DNA of 35,201 nucleotides from the NCBI GenBank assembly GCA_902806205.1, contig CADCVR010000021.1:1-35201 (forward strand), written 5' to 3'. Positions 7,167 through 13,950 of this stretch are shown in pieces; the stretch's first letter is position 1, and every line of letters starts with the position of its first letter. A model generated the notes under the pieces. The model did no database searches. It had not been told where the DNA came from and was given only the letters and a program-made list of their open reading frames with translations. Both the position numbers and the translations under genes were made by a program. Source of the DNA: an uncultured Solirubrobacteraceae bacterium (GTDB lineage: Bacteria > Actinomycetota > Thermoleophilia > Solirubrobacterales > Solirubrobacteraceae).

Positions 7167-7206
7167 AGAAGAGCGGACGGCACCGCGCGGCGGCGGGCGG
7201 AAAGGC

Positions 7207-7980
7207 ATGATCGGTGGCATGACCGCTCCGCTCTCCGCACTCCTCGCCCAGCTGCGGACCTGCCGCTGGGTCGACCTGACTCATGCCTTCGCGCCCGGCA
7301 TCCCGCACTACTCGGGCTTCCCGGACGAGGAGCGCACGGTGCTCTACCACTTCGACGCGGGGGTCGGCACGATGGGCGCGGGCTTTCTCACGCACGAGTA
7401 CCGGCACGTCGGGCAGTGGGGCACGCACTGCGACCCACCGGCGCACTTCGCGCGCGGCGGCCGCACGTCGGACGAGATCGGGGTCGAGGAGATGATCCTG
7501 CCGCTCGTCGTGCTCGACCTGCGCGCGGCCGCCGCGGCGGACTGCGACCTCGAGGTGGGTGCGGAGCACGTCCGTGCGCACGAGGCCGAGCACGGCGAGA
7601 TCCCGGGCGGCTGCTTCGTGGCGGCGTCGCTGGGATGGGGCGCGAAGTGGCCCGACGCGGACGCGATGGCCAACCGGGACGCCGACGGGACGGCGCACTC
7701 GCCCGGCTGGGGCGTCGACGCGCTGCGGCTGCTCGTCGAGGAGCGCGGGGTCGTCGCGGTCGGCCACGACGTCACCGACACCGACCCGGGCGGGCGGGTC
7801 AGCGCGGGCGACGTACCGGCGGAGACCTACATCCTCGGCGCCGATCGCTGGCAGCTCGAGCTCATGGCCAACCTCCACTCGGTGCCGCCGCGCGGTGCGC
7901 TCATCGTCGCGACGTGGCCCAAGCCGCTCGGGGGCACCGGCTTCCCCGCCCGCGCCTTCGCGATCATCCCGGCGGCGTAG
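7207..7980 (+). CDS. Cyclase-family metal-dependent hydrolase (kynurenine formamidase-like)
   Basis: A 257-residue protein of the cyclase/KynB family, whose members are metal-dependent hydrolases of formamides or cyclic amides. The family motif appears as GTHCDPPAHF (residues 72-81) with metal ligands His74, Asp76 and His80, preceded by VDLTHAFAPGIPHYSG, the typical opening strand. A C-terminal HSVPPRGALIVATWPKPLGG segment is also conserved in the family. Two starts are possible, ATG 7207 and ATG 7219; a GGAAAGG tract at 7199-7205 is too close to the first and rather far from the second, so the choice is uncertain. It is 40 bases behind rtcB on the same strand. There is no kynurenine-pathway neighbour, so substrate is open. 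Confidence 0.85.
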   Translation: MIGGMTAPLSALLAQLRTCRWVDLTHAFAPGIPHYSGFPDEERTVLYHFDAGVGTMGAGFLTHEYRHVGQWGTHCDPPAHFARGGRTSDEIGVEEMILPLVVLDLRAAAAADCDLEVGAEHVRAHEAEHGEIPGGCFVAASLGWGAKWPDADAMANRDADGTAHSPGWGVDALRLLVEERGVVAVGHDVTDTDPGGRVSAGDVPAETYILGADRWQLELMANLHSVPPRGALIVATWPKPLGGTGFPARAFAIIPAA

Positions 7981-8045
7981 CGCCGCAGTCGGGTCGTCAC
8001 GTTGCCGCCGTCCAGCGGCGAACCATTCTGAGTCGACGCGGTCTT

Positions 8046-8423
8046 TCAGCTCACGCCGACGAGGTCCACGACGAACACGAGCGTCTCGTCGGGCCCGATG
8101 ACGCCCCCGGCGCCCTGCTTGCCGTACGCGAGGTGCGGCGGGATCGTGATGCGGCGGCGGCCGCCGACCTTCATCCCCGCCACGCCCTCGTCCCAGCCCG
8201 CGATGACCTGGCCGCCGCCCAGGGCGAAGTTGAATGTCTTCCCGCGATCCCACGAGGCGTCGAACTGCTTGCCGCTGCGGTAGGAGACGCCGACGTAGTG
8301 CACGTCCACCGTCTGCCCCGCGGTGGCTTCGGCGCCGTCGCCGACGGTGAGATCGTCGAGCTCGAGCTCGGTGGGCGGCGGGCCCGCGGGCACGTCGACG
8401 GTGGGCTTCCCGGATGCGGCCAT
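8046..8423 (-). CDS. FKBP-type peptidyl-prolyl cis-trans isomerase
   Basis: A 125-residue single-domain FKBP that speeds proline isomerisation during protein folding. Recognisable elements: VDVHYVGVSYRSGKQFDAS (residues 39-57), the GGGQVIAGWDEGVAGMKVGGRR core with the active-site Ile-Trp (about 69-90), IPPHLAYG, and the C-terminal LVFVVDLVGV strand. There is no signal peptide, so it is cytoplasmic. A TACGGT -10 hexamer ends six bases before ATG 8423, which predicts a leaderless mRNA. It is convergent with the cyclase gene and separate from the two-component operon to the right. Confidence 0.93.
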   Translation of the reverse strand: MAASGKPTVDVPAGPPPTELELDDLTVGDGAEATAGQTVDVHYVGVSYRSGKQFDASWDRGKTFNFALGGGQVIAGWDEGVAGMKVGGRRRITIPPHLAYGKQGAGGVIGPDETLVFVVDLVGVS

Positions 8424-8429
8424 GGGCTG

Positions 8430-8435
8430 ACCGTA
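8430..8435 (-). promoter_or_regulatory. -10 hexamer for leaderless FKBP gene
   Basis: TACGGT on the minus strand is followed by six bases and then ATG 8423, placing the +1 at the A of the start codon. Confidence 0.55.
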
Positions 8436-8520
8436 CCCGCTCGCCGCGGATCGGCGCCTCCTTGCGGTCCATCGCGTGCATCACGCGAAGGAGGCCGCAC
8501 GGTCTCGACACCCCGAAAGC

Positions 8521-8829
8521 TCAGCTCTTCTTCTTGACGCCGGTCAGCCGTCGTGGCAGCGGCACGGGCGAGAGGTGGTCGGCGGCGGCGCCCGCGAAGG
8601 CCCGCGGCTCGAGCTTGGCCGTCAGGATGCGCAGCTCCACCTTCTCCGGCTCCGAGAGGCTGCGACCGCGGCGCACGAGCTCGGTGATCCGGCGCGCCTC
8701 GCCGGGCTCCAGGCGCTGCAGGTGGCGCCGGCCGAGCAGGGCGACCTGCGCGACTGCGACGACTCTGAAGATCGGCAGCCGCTTGGCGACGCGGCCGGCG
8801 ACGACGCGTCTGGCGATCCGGGAGAGCAC
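8521..8829 (-). CDS. Small conserved-looking protein behind the sensor kinase
   Basis: A 102-residue basic protein starting at GTG 8829, with an Arg-rich amphipathic N-terminus, a hydrophobic stretch (about residues 20-32, IFRVVAVAQVALL) and the segments RRGRSLSEPEKVELR and KLEPRAFAGAAADHLSPVPLPRRL. I recognise no named domain; the composition suggests a small membrane-associated or nucleic-acid-contacting protein. It is 30 bases downstream of the kinase stop on the same strand, and a ten-codon ORF beginning at the kinase stop (GTGA) ends one base before its GTG, suggesting reinitiation and hence membership of the same operon. Confidence 0.7.
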   Translation of the reverse strand: MLSRIARRVVAGRVAKRLPIFRVVAVAQVALLGRRHLQRLEPGEARRITELVRRGRSLSEPEKVELRILTAKLEPRAFAGAAADHLSPVPLPRRLTGVKKKS

Positions 8830-8859
8830 GTCAGCCGTTCTGCCCGTCGGCGCCGGACG

Positions 8860-10233
8860 TCACTCCTGCGCCGGCGCCCCGAACCGCACGCGGAAGCGCG
8901 CGCCGCCGAGTTGCTCGGAGTCGTCGAGCTCCACGGGCAGCCCGTGGTGGCGGGCCTGCTGGGCCACGAGCGCGAGGCCCAGACCCGAGCCCGCCACGGT
9001 CGTCCCGTCCACGCGCGCGAACGGCTCGAAGACCCGCTCGCGCTCGGCCGGCGGGATCCCGGGCCCGTCGTCCTCGACGACGAGCTGGACACCGCCGGCT
9101 CCGTCTTCGAGCGCGACGCGCACCGTCCCCCCCGCGCGCCCGTGGCGCGCCGCGTTCTCGACCAGGTTGTCGAGCACCACCCGGAGCCCGGGCGCCCAGC
9201 CGTCGACTTCCACCGGGTCCTCGGGCAGCTCGGACCGCCACAGGATCTGCGGGTGGCGCGCGCCCGCGGCCTCGAGCGTCTGGTCGAGCAGCTCGGCCAG
9301 GTCGACGCGCGTGTGGTGCAGGGGCGCCGCGTCGCCGCGCGCGAGCGCCTGCAGGCCGTCGAGCAGCGCCACGAGCCGCCGCTGCTCCTCCAGCGCGTCG
9401 TCGAGAAGCTCGCCGCGCCGCTGCGCCGGAAGGTCCGGGTGGCGCCGCAGCGCGGAGAGGTTCGTCTGCACGCTCGTGAGCGGCGTGCGCAGCTCGTGGC
9501 CCGCGTCGGCGGCGAAGCGGCGGGTCGCCTCCAGGGCCCGCTCGCGGTCGGCGGAAGAGCGCGCGAGGCGCGTGAGCATCGCGTCGAAGCTCGCGGCCAG
9601 CGCCCGCAGCTCGCCCGGTCCGTCGTCGGCCGGGATGCGGCGGTCGAGATCCTCGTCTCCAACGATGCTCGACGTCAGCGTACGCAGGCGGCGCAGCGGG
9701 CGCAGCAGGAGGCTCGCGAAGAACCACGTCGCCGCGGCGGCGACGATCAGCGCGAGGCCGCCGAGCAACAGGAGGTTGCGGTCCAGCTCCCGCTGGCGGC
9801 GCTCGACCCGCTCGAGCCGCGTCGTCACCTCGAAGCGCGTGAGACCGCCGAGCGCCGGATCGTCCAGCGACGTGGTGAAGGCGCGGTAGCGCTTTCCGCT
9901 CGACGCGAAGGTTCGCAGGCCGTCGCGGCGGGCGGGCGGCGTCGGCGGCGCCGCGCCGACCCGCAGAAGCTCGGTCGCGCCGAGCGTGAGCCGCAGGGAG
10001 GTGCCCGACGCGCGGAGCACGTCGTCGAGGCGGCCGTCGTCGAGCGGGAGCTCCTGCTGCACCGCGTCGAGCGCGTTGGCCCGGGAGAGGTCGGCGGTGC
10101 GCTGCAGACGCTCGTCGACCGTCTCGAGCTCCGTGCGCTCGACGTAGCGCGAGACGGAGATCCCGGAGACCAGCAGCACGGCCGCCAGGACGGCCGCGAC
10201 GCCGAGCGTGAGGCGGCCGCGGAGGCTGCGCAT
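8860..10233 (-). CDS. Sensor histidine kinase (HAMP, HisKA, HATPase)
   Basis: A 457-residue membrane sensor kinase. TM1 is about residues 11-29 and TM2 about 154-174, enclosing an extracytoplasmic domain of about 120 residues; a HAMP linker follows (175-228). The H-box FAADAGHELRTPLTSV has the phosphoacceptor His246. The ATPase domain shows N-box LDNLVENAARHG (Asn360), DDGPGIP (about 388-394) and GSGLGLAL (415-422). Architecture and operon order resemble MprB/TcrS-type actinobacterial envelope-stress kinases. The ATG is nine bases after the response-regulator stop, so the pair is one unit. The stimulus is unknown; the upstream secreted RTX gene suggests calcium or cell-surface state. Confidence 0.95.
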   Translation of the reverse strand: MRSLRGRLTLGVAAVLAAVLLVSGISVSRYVERTELETVDERLQRTADLSRANALDAVQQELPLDDGRLDDVLRASGTSLRLTLGATELLRVGAAPPTPPARRDGLRTFASSGKRYRAFTTSLDDPALGGLTRFEVTTRLERVERRQRELDRNLLLLGGLALIVAAAATWFFASLLLRPLRRLRTLTSSIVGDEDLDRRIPADDGPGELRALAASFDAMLTRLARSSADRERALEATRRFAADAGHELRTPLTSVQTNLSALRRHPDLPAQRRGELLDDALEEQRRLVALLDGLQALARGDAAPLHHTRVDLAELLDQTLEAAGARHPQILWRSELPEDPVEVDGWAPGLRVVLDNLVENAARHGRAGGTVRVALEDGAGGVQLVVEDDGPGIPPAERERVFEPFARVDGTTVAGSGLGLALVAQQARHHGLPVELDDSEQLGGARFRVRFGAPAQE

Positions 10234-10242
10234 CCGGCCAGC

Positions 10243-10929
10243 CTACGGGCGCAGGACGAAGCCGACCCCGCGAACGGTGTGCAGCAGCCGCTCCTCGCCG
10301 CCGGCCTCCAGCTTGCGCCGCAGGTAGCCCACGAAGACGTCGGCGACGTTCGTCCCCGGGTCGAACGTGTAGCCCCAGATCTCCTCGTGGAGGCGCTTGC
10401 GCTCGAGCACCTCGCCCGGGTGGCGCAGGAACAGGTGCAGCAGCTCGAACTCGCGGCGGGTCAGGCTGAGCTCGCGACCCGCGCGACGGGCGCTCTTCTG
10501 CTGCGGATCGAGCTGGAGCTCGCCCACCGCCAGGGCGGCGTCGGAGCCCGCCGGACGGCGGCGCAGCAGCGCGTGGAGGCGCGCGGCGACCTCTTCGAGG
10601 GCGAACGGCTTGACCACGTAGTCGTCGGCGCCGGCTTCCAGGCCGCGGACCCGGTCGTCGACCTCGTCCCGGGCGGAGAGGATGCAGACCGGGACGTCAT
10701 CGCCACCGCTGCGCAGCTCGAGCAGCACCTCCAGTCCGTTGAGATCGGGCATGGCGAGGTCGAGAAGTACGACGTCGGGGCACTCGGACGCTGCGGCGGC
10801 GAGGCCGGCGCGGCCGCCCGAGGCGGGCAGGACCCGGAAGCCCTCGAGCTCCAGCCCGGTGGCGACGGAGCGGCGGATGCCGGGGTCGTCGTCGACGAGG
10901 AGCACCAGCGGACCCGATGCCTCAGCCAC
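10243..10929 (-). CDS. OmpR/PhoB-family response regulator
   Basis: A 228-residue regulator. The receiver domain (about 7-120) has the acidic pocket DDD (13-15), phosphoacceptor Asp57 in VVLLDLAMPDLNG, and Lys107 in YVVKPF. The winged-helix DNA-binding domain (about 133-228) has LTRREFELLHLFLRHPGEVLER and ends in VRGVGFVLRP, typical of the MprA/TrcR group. The start is GTG 10929, overlapping the stop of the upstream RTX gene by eight bases; the kinase gene follows after nine bases. The operon promoter region contains an array of CTCAC half-sites with 11-bp period (11440-11480), the expected kind of target for this family, so autoregulation is likely though not shown. Confidence 0.95.
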   Translation of the reverse strand: MAEASGPLVLLVDDDPGIRRSVATGLELEGFRVLPASGGRAGLAAAASECPDVVLLDLAMPDLNGLEVLLELRSGGDDVPVCILSARDEVDDRVRGLEAGADDYVVKPFALEEVAARLHALLRRRPAGSDAALAVGELQLDPQQKSARRAGRELSLTRREFELLHLFLRHPGEVLERKRLHEEIWGYTFDPGTNVADVFVGYLRRKLEAGGEERLLHTVRGVGFVLRP

Positions 10930-11392
10930 GCCTCACCGATTCGCAGTCGCCGGCCACGTTGTCGTCCGTGTCGGCGAAGACGACATCGCGTCCGGGTCCG
11001 CAGACGATCCGGTCCGGCGCGCCGTCGCGCGCGCGCACCGTGTCGTTGCCCGCTCCGGCGGCCACGACGTCCAGCGTCCCGTCCGCGGCCACCGCGTTGA
11101 GGCGGTCACGTCCCCGCCCGCCGAGCAGGACGTCGGCCCCGCGGCCGCCGATCAGCACGTCGTTGCCGGCGTCCCCGGCGACGAGGTCGCTGCCGGCTCC
11201 GCCGTTGACGGTGTCGTTGCCGCCGCGGCCCGACAGCCGGTCGTCTCCGCCGCGCCCGAGGATGCGGTCGGCGCCGCCGGTCCCCCGGATCGTGTCGTTC
11301 CCGCGCGTGCCCACGCGCTCGGCCGACCAGGCGACCGACGCGCCGGAGACGGCGACCAGGGTCAGGGCGAGGACGGAGCGAGCGCGGTGCAT
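10922..11392 (-). CDS. Secreted RTX-type calcium-binding repeat protein (short)
   Basis: A 156-residue exported protein. The signal peptide is MHRARSVLALTLVAVSGASVAWS, with the start chosen at ATG 11392 because it begins the signal peptide; ATG 11425 would add 11 residues. About seven glycine/aspartate nonapeptide repeats follow (GNDTIRGTGGADRILGRGGD and relatives), which bind calcium and fold as a parallel beta roll. The C-terminal module, about 40 residues, has a cysteine in DRIVCGPGRDVV and another in AGDCESV, probably disulfide-linked outside the cell, and is shared with the divergent gene. There is no type I secretion gene nearby; the signal peptide points to Sec export. It is first in an operon with the response regulator and kinase. 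Confidence 0.85.
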   Translation of the reverse strand: MHRARSVLALTLVAVSGASVAWSAERVGTRGNDTIRGTGGADRILGRGGDDRLSGRGGNDTVNGGAGSDLVAGDAGNDVLIGGRGADVLLGGRGRDRLNAVAADGTLDVVAAGAGNDTVRARDGAPDRIVCGPGRDVVFADTDDNVAGDCESVRRG

Positions 11393-11439
11393 ACCGACAC
11401 GATGACGCAGGGGGCGCTCGGGCATGCGAGCCGGCGGCG

Positions 11440-11480
11440 GTTCCTCACACGTTCCTCACGGAGCGTGAGGAGTGCGTGAG
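11440..11480. promoter_or_regulatory. Symmetric four-site CTCAC array between divergent RTX genes
   Basis: GTTCCTCAC occurs at 11440-11448 and again at 11451-11459 (11-bp period). On the opposite strand CTCACGC occurs at 11480-11474 and 11469-11463 (also 11-bp period). The four CTCAC cores are exactly mirror-symmetric about base 11462. Tandem half-sites one helical turn apart are the usual targets of OmpR-family regulators, and such a regulator is encoded in the leftward operon. The array is 48-88 bases upstream of ATG 11392 and 74-114 bases upstream of ATG 11554, so it could serve both genes. Confidence 0.7.
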
Positions 11481-11553
11481 AGCCGCTCCACATCGGATCA
11501 CCCGGGGGGCAGAGTGACCCTCGAACGCTGAATCCGAACTTGAGGAGAACCAC

Positions 11554-12411
11554 ATGCTCGACATGAGGAAGCACACGGTAGCCGCGATCGCCACGCTCGG
11601 ACTGCTCGTCCCGGCGACGGCCTTCGCCGCGACCATCAACGGCGGGCCCGGCAACGAACGGCTGCGGGGCACCGCCGCTGCCGACACGATCGACGGCAAC
11701 GCGGGCAACGACCGCATCTTCGGCCTCGGCGCCGACGACCGGCTCATCGGCGGCCAGGGCAACGACCGGATCTTCGGCGGCCAGGGCAACGACACCATCC
11801 TCGGCGTCCAGGGCAACGACCTGCTCCACGGCGGCGCGGGCGACGACGCCATCACCGGCGACACCAACGACGCCGGCGACCGCACCTCGTTCGACCGCAT
11901 CTTCGGCGCGGCGGGCGACGACACCCTCAAGGGCGGCGACTCGCGTGACCGCATCCACGGCGGGAGCGGCAACGACCGTTCCGAAGGTGAGCGCGGCAAC
12001 GACAGGATGTCCGGTGGTACCGGCGACGACATCCAGAGCGGCGGTGCCGGCAACGACGTGATCTACGCCAACGTCGGCACGGACACGAGCTTCGGTGGCG
12101 ACGGCAACGACACGCTGTGGGCCCTCGCCCGCGCCGACGTCACCCCAGGCCCCGTCGACCAGGTCGGCGACACGCTCGACGGCGGTAACGGCGACGACCG
12201 CTTCCGCACCCGCGACGGCGAGGTCGACCGCATCACCTGCGGTGCCGGCAACGATCGCGCGTTCCTCGACCAGGTCGACGTGATCACCGACGCGACGGCC
12301 GAGAACCCGAAGGGCTCCTGCGAGGACGTCCAGCGCAAGGCGGCCAAGGCCGGCGACTCGAAGTCCGAGGACCGCCAGCAGTCACCCCGAGAGGAGAAGG
12401 TCACCTCCTAG
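11554..12411 (+). CDS. Secreted RTX-type calcium-binding repeat protein (long)
   Basis: A 285-residue exported protein with signal peptide [19 protein letters not shown] up to AFA, then more than ten GGxGND-type nonapeptide repeats (residues about 30-215) in two blocks separated by a [15 protein letters not shown] linker. The C-terminal cysteine module ([11 protein letters not shown], then GSCEDVQR) matches that of the divergent RTX protein. It ends in a charged, probably disordered tail. GAGGAG (11542-11547) sits six bases before ATG 11554, a good ribosome site, unlike the apparently leaderless divergent gene. The CTCAC array lies upstream, so co-regulation with the RTX-two-component operon is likely. 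No enzyme domain is visible; a surface or matrix protein is the best guess. Confidence 0.88.
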   Translation: MLDMRKHTVAAIATLGLLVPATAFAATINGGPGNERLRGTAAADTIDGNAGNDRIFGLGADDRLIGGQGNDRIFGGQGNDTILGVQGNDLLHGGAGDDAITGDTNDAGDRTSFDRIFGAAGDDTLKGGDSRDRIHGGSGNDRSEGERGNDRMSGGTGDDIQSGGAGNDVIYANVGTDTSFGGDGNDTLWALARADVTPGPVDQVGDTLDGGNGDDRFRTRDGEVDRITCGAGNDRAFLDQVDVITDATAENPKGSCEDVQRKAAKAGDSKSEDRQQSPREEKVTS

Positions 12412-12434
12412 CACCACCGTCGCCCGGCAGTCTC

Positions 12435-12461
12435 GGACGCCGCCCTTCCCGGGCGGCGTCC
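12435..12461. terminator. Bidirectional hairpin terminator
   Basis: A perfect 11-pair stem (12435-12445 with 12451-12461) and a five-base loop lie between the converging RTX and methyltransferase genes, 24 and 8 bases from their stops. There is no T-run, as is common in high-G+C actinobacteria. Confidence 0.75.
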
Positions 12462-12468
12462 GTCGTAC

Positions 12469-13185
12469 TCAGGCCGCCAGGCGGAGCGCGAAGAGCGTGG
12501 CACTCACGGCCGTGGCCAGGTTCAGGCTCGAGACGCCGGGCGCCATCGGCAGCGCCAGGCGCCCGTCGGCGCGCTCGAGCAGCGCATCGGTGAGGCCGTC
12601 GCGCTCGGTGCCGAACGCGAGGATCGCGCCGGGCGGCACCGCGCGCGGGTCGAAGCGCTCGCCCTCCGGGTCGAGCGCCAGCAGCGACCGCGGACCCCCG
12701 GCCGGCAACGCCTTCACCCGGTAGACCGGCAGCGCGAAGTGAAGGCCGGCGGCGCCGCGCAGCGCGTCGGGGTGCCACGGATCCTGTGGCCCGGTCGTGA
12801 GCACGCCTCCTGCACCGGCGGCGGCCGCCACCCGTACCGCGGCGCCGAGGTTGCCGAGGTGACGTGGATCCTCGAGCAGGACGAGCGGCGTGGCGGCGGC
12901 GGCGCCCACCAGGACGTCGGGATGCGGCAGCCGCGGGCGCCGTGCGACGGCGACGACCTGCCCACGGGACACCACGGCCGCGAGTTCCTCGGCGCTCACC
13001 CGCTCGACGGCGAAGGAGACGTCGGGAGCCAGCCGCGCCCGAAGCGCCTCGAGCGTCTCGAGGTCCGCCGTCCAGGCGCCCAGCACCTCGGCGCCGAAGC
13101 GCGTCGCGTGCTTGAGCGCGTGGAAGCCCTCGAGGACCACCAGGCCGCCGTCGCGCCGGGCCCGGGCGACGTCGGCCAGGCGCAC
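12469..13185 (-). CDS. SpoU/TrmH-family RNA 2'-O-methyltransferase
   Basis: A SPOUT methyltransferase of about 238 residues that methylates a ribose 2'-OH of rRNA or tRNA using SAM. The three family motifs are present: LEDPRHLGNLGAAVRVAAA (motif 1), LAFGTERDGLT (motif 2, GTExxGL) and LPMAPGVSSLNLATAVS (motif 3, trefoil knot). The N-terminal part (VVLEGFHALKHA) is the substrate-binding region of the larger SpoU proteins. GTG 13185 starts one base after the vapC stop; ATG 13218 is an in-frame alternative that would overlap vapC by 32 bases and add non-conserved residues. Either way the gene is joined to vapBC and has no promoter of its own visible. Exact RNA target unknown. Confidence 0.85.
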   Translation of the reverse strand: MRLADVARARRDGGLVVLEGFHALKHATRFGAEVLGAWTADLETLEALRARLAPDVSFAVERVSAEELAAVVSRGQVVAVARRPRLPHPDVLVGAAAATPLVLLEDPRHLGNLGAAVRVAAAAGAGGVLTTGPQDPWHPDALRGAAGLHFALPVYRVKALPAGGPRSLLALDPEGERFDPRAVPPGAILAFGTERDGLTDALLERADGRLALPMAPGVSSLNLATAVSATLFALRLAA

Positions 13186-13186
13186 G

Positions 13187-13612
13187 TCAGCCGGGCCGGC
13201 GCAACCGGACGCCGTCATACCGCTCGAAGTCCCGGTCGTACGTCACGACCGTGGCGTCGTGCTCGAGGGCGAGCGCCGCGAGGTGCGTGTCGTTGACGAG
13301 GTTGCCCCGGCCCCCGGCTCGGATGAGCAGCCCGAGCAGGAGCCCGACGTGCTGACGCGTGGGCTCGGGGATGACGGCCGCGGGAGAGTCGAGCCAGCGG
13401 CGCAGCACGTCACCCGCGTCCGCAGCCGACAGGGGACGGCGCAGGATGCGCGGGTGGGTGGTCACGCGCAGGAACGCGAGCGTGATGATCCAGGGGAAGC
13501 CGACCGCCTCCGTGCCGTCGAGTGCCTCGAGGAGGAACGCCCGGGCTCCTTCGTGCTCGGCGGCGGCCGTGTTGACCGCGTAGACCAGGACGTTCGCGTC
13601 GAGGAGCAGCAA
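13187..13612 (-). CDS. vapC: VapC-family PIN-domain toxin
   Basis: A PIN-domain ribonuclease, the toxin of a type II toxin-antitoxin pair that cleaves RNA when the antitoxin is lost. The N-terminal strand LLLDANVLVYAVN carries the first catalytic Asp; PWIITLAFLRVTTHPRIL is a typical middle segment; and GNLVNDTHLAALALEHDATVVTYDRDFERY holds the later acidic residues. The start chosen is TTG 13612, which gives the family-typical MLLLDANVL beginning five bases after the vapB stop; in-frame ATGs at 13654 and 13684 would overlap vapB and add unconserved sequence. It is the middle gene of vapB-vapC-methyltransferase. Confidence 0.88.
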   Translation of the reverse strand: MLLLDANVLVYAVNTAAAEHEGARAFLLEALDGTEAVGFPWIITLAFLRVTTHPRILRRPLSAADAGDVLRRWLDSPAAVIPEPTRQHVGLLLGLLIRAGGRGNLVNDTHLAALALEHDATVVTYDRDFERYDGVRLRRPG

Positions 13613-13616
13613 CGGG

Positions 13617-13877
13617 TCACGAGCCCTCGGCGTACGTTCGCGCGCGCTCCGCATCCTCGAGTTCCCCGGCGAGCCGCAGCGCATGGGTCAGGTCGACGAG
13701 CGGCTCGCCCATGTCGAAGGTCGGGAAGTCGGCCTGCGGGCGCCGGCGCGACGAAGGCTGCGGGGCGCTCCTGCGGATGGCGTCGTTGATCGCCTGCTTG
13801 AAGGTGATCCCGCGTTCGCGCATCGCGCGGCGGAGCAGATCCTCCACGTCGGGGTCCAGCGTCACCGTCGTTCGCAT
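13617..13877 (-). CDS. vapB: VapB-family antitoxin (ribbon-helix-helix type)
   Basis: An 86-residue antitoxin. Residues 1-35 (MRTTVTLDPDVEDLLRRAM, then GITFKQAINDAIRRS) fit a ribbon-helix-helix DNA-binding domain: a beta strand with TTVTLD, then two helices. The C-terminal half (PQADFPTFDMGEPLVDL and an acidic helix) would wrap the VapC active site. ATG 13877 is chosen because the RHH strand starts there and a TACGAT hexamer ends exactly six bases upstream, so the message is leaderless; an ATG at 13919 would lie upstream of the promoter. It likely binds the four-site GCATC array covering its own start codon and represses the operon together with VapC. Confidence 0.88.
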   Translation of the reverse strand: MRTTVTLDPDVEDLLRRAMRERGITFKQAINDAIRRSAPQPSSRRRPQADFPTFDMGEPLVDLTHALRLAGELEDAERARTYAEGS

Positions 13878-13908
13878 CAACGCATCGTAACGTTTGATGC
13901 GCTGATGC
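13874..13908 (-). promoter_or_regulatory. vapBC promoter and four-site operator
   Basis: GCATC occurs at 13874-13878 and 13882-13886, and its complement GATGC at 13896-13900 and 13904-13908. The spacing within each pair is eight bases and the whole is mirror-symmetric about 13891. The -10 hexamer TACGAT (minus strand, 13889-13884) lies inside and is followed by six bases and ATG 13877. An array of short half-sites repeated every eight bases is what RHH antitoxins bind, so this is a probable autoregulatory operator. Confidence 0.7.
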
Positions 13909-13950
13909 CTCGACTGCAACGTCTCCTGTCATGGGGCGAGGCGGCCGGCG

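Noticed and set aside
8476-11100. An 874-codon open frame antisense to the two-component genes
   Set aside because: It covers three well-supported genes on the other strand and encodes only low-complexity sequence.
11640-12110. Possible CRISPR or tandem DNA repeat
   Set aside because: The periodic similarity comes from codons of the RTX nonapeptide repeat; units are not identical and there are no spacers.
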